DNA of 33,943 bases from CALDCK01 sp050618055 (GTDB lineage Bacteria > Myxococcota_A > UBA9160 > SMWR01): NCBI GenBank assembly GCA_050618055.1, contig JBNLVK010000243.1, positions 1 through 33,943 of the forward strand. The letters are read 5' to 3'. Positions 32,960-33,943 of this stretch are shown piece after piece; within the stretch, counting starts at the first letter, position 1; every line of letters begins with the position of its first letter. A program made the position numbers and the translations under genes. Below the pieces are notes generated by a model, which saw only the letters and a list, made by a program, of their open reading frames with translations, ran no database searches and had not been told where the DNA came from.

Positions 32960-33943
32960 CGTAGCGCGCCGCCAGCGGCTCGGCGCTCGCGCCGTGGAGC
33001 AGGATGCTGAGCACGACGGTGCACACCACCACGGCCGACAGGGTGGCGCTCCCGGGCAGGTCCTCGCCCGCCACGACCACCGCGAAGACGATGCTCGCCA
33101 GTCCCCGCGGTCCGAACCAGCCGATGAAGAGGCTTTCGCGCAGGGGCAGCCCGAGCCCGGCGAGCGACAGGAACACCGGGAGCATGCGGACGACCGTCAG
33201 GCTGAGCAGTGCGTACACCAGGATGGGAACGTCGATCGAGGACAGCTGGGGGACCACGGCCGCCGCGCCGAACGACACCCAGGTGACCAGGGCGAGTGCC
33301 TTGCCGCTCCCCTCGGCGCCGGCCAGCAGCCGCTCCTTGTGCCGCGGAACGAGTGCGCCGAAGGCCATTCCCCCGACGAAGCAGGCGATGAAGCCGCTGC
33401 CTCCCGCCACCTGCGCCGAGGCGAAGCACAGCAGCGCCAGCGACACGACGGTGAGCGGGACCCAGGCGTCGGAGACCCAGTCGCGCCGGGCGCAGGTCCG
33501 CAGGATCCAGCCGCCCAGCAGGGTGCAGCCCAGGCCCGCGGCCAGGCCGATGCCGATCTCCTCGACGAGCAGCCGGATCGCCACCGAAGCGGTCGTCTCC
33601 CCGTCGCCCAGTCCGACGGCGACGGCCAGGAAGGTGAACAGGAAGGGCACGCAGATGCCGTCGTTGAGACCGCTCTCGACGTTCAGGGCCTCGCGGATGC
33701 GGGCGGGCACGGCTGGGTTGGTCACGACCGCGGCGCCCAGTGCGGCGTCGGTGGGGGCGAGCATCGTCGCCAGGACCAGGGCCTCGAGCACGCTCAGGCC
33801 CGGCAGCAGCAGCGCCGCCGCCGCGAAGCCCAGCAGGATCGTGAGCGGCAGCCCCGCCAGCAGCAGCCGGCGCGGAATGCGCAGGCTGCCCCGCAGCACA
33901 CCCAGGTCGGCGTCGGCGGCGTCTGTGAAGAGCACCAGGGCGA
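32946..33943 (-). CDS. CPA1-type Na+(K+)/H+ antiporter, N-terminus cut by window edge
   Basis: About 332 residues are visible and the frame is open to the right edge, so the N-terminal one to three helices are missing. The core is typical of NhaP/CPA1: LAPTDAALGAAVVTNPAVP holds the ion-binding Asp and ALNVESGLNDG the second conserved set, followed by a series of helices and the FIGWFGPRGLASI motif near the end. It exchanges Na+ or K+ for protons across the inner membrane. The first visible codons are ALVLFTDA, which fits the middle of the family. Confidence 0.85.
   Translation of the reverse strand, partial: ALVLFTDAADADLGVLRGSLRIPRRLLLAGLPLTILLGFAAAALLLPGLSVLEALVLATMLAPTDAALGAAVVTNPAVPARIREALNVESGLNDGICVPFLFTFLAVAVGLGDGETTASVAIRLLVEEIGIGLAAGLGCTLLGGWILRTCARRDWVSDAWVPLTVVSLALLCFASAQVAGGSGFIACFVGGMAFGALVPRHKERLLAGAEGSGKALALVTWVSFGAAAVVPQLSSIDVPILVYALLSLTVVRMLPVFLSLAGLGLPLRESLFIGWFGPRGLASIVFAVVVAGEDLPGSATLSAVVVCTVVLSILLHGASAEPLAARYGREA

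Overview
The window is one continuous, very GC-rich stretch of a Gram-negative bacterial chromosome. The envelope genes (O-antigen flippase and ligase/polymerase, outer-membrane beta-barrel, lipoproteins, LolA-like carrier), the degradative enzymes and a probable selenoprotein suggest an uncultured deltaproteobacterial-type lineage (Myxococcota, Binatota or a relative). I cannot place it further from sequence alone. Genes are tightly packed, with frequent ATGA/GTGA overlaps and many GTG or TTG starts. I found no tRNA, rRNA, CRISPR array, transposase or integrase. No stretch over 300 bases lacks a gene; the longest is about 220 bases (8176-8395).

Layout. (1) 29-7696 is a surface-polysaccharide locus: a 2OG-Fe(II) oxygenase, then on the minus strand a GT2 glycosyltransferase, O-antigen ligase/polymerase, sugar or lipid kinase and Wzx-type flippase, and on the plus strand a second GT2 and a sulfotransferase. 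Together they could make a sulfated and perhaps phosphorylated glycan. (2) 7693-9226 holds a secreted protein with a Pro-Asp repeat tail and an SDR. (3) 9312-12930 is a three-gene unit: DUF2959 lipoprotein, HerA/FtsK-like ATPase with a coiled-coil tail, and DUF3465 protein. It ends at a clear hairpin. (4) 12988-17479 (minus) contains a Rieske oxygenase, a Rieske ferredoxin, an amidohydrolase, a SelW-like selenoprotein read through an in-frame TGA, a small DUF937-like protein and a DUF4332 protein. (5) 17554-24531 carries housekeeping and detoxification genes: parvulin-like PPIase, tyrosine phosphatase lipoprotein, SDR, SGNH hydrolase, sirtuin, VOC protein, TerB-like protein, endonuclease V and histidine phosphatase. 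(6) 24594-29906 is a TetR-MMPL-LolA-like-DUF1302 envelope transport operon. (7) 29917-33943 (minus) has a ferredoxin reductase, a ferric-reductase-like membrane protein with an SDR, a small membrane protein, and a CPA1 antiporter that runs off the right edge.

The best finding is the selenoprotein at 13890-14126. TGA at codon 11 completes a CxxU motif, the reading frame stays SelW-like after it, and a hairpin downstream carries the same GGUCU apical loop as the E. coli fdhF SECIS. A second pattern is that several transcription-unit heads lack a Shine-Dalgarno and instead have a -10-like hexamer ending 6-8 bases before the start codon, which suggests leaderless mRNAs.
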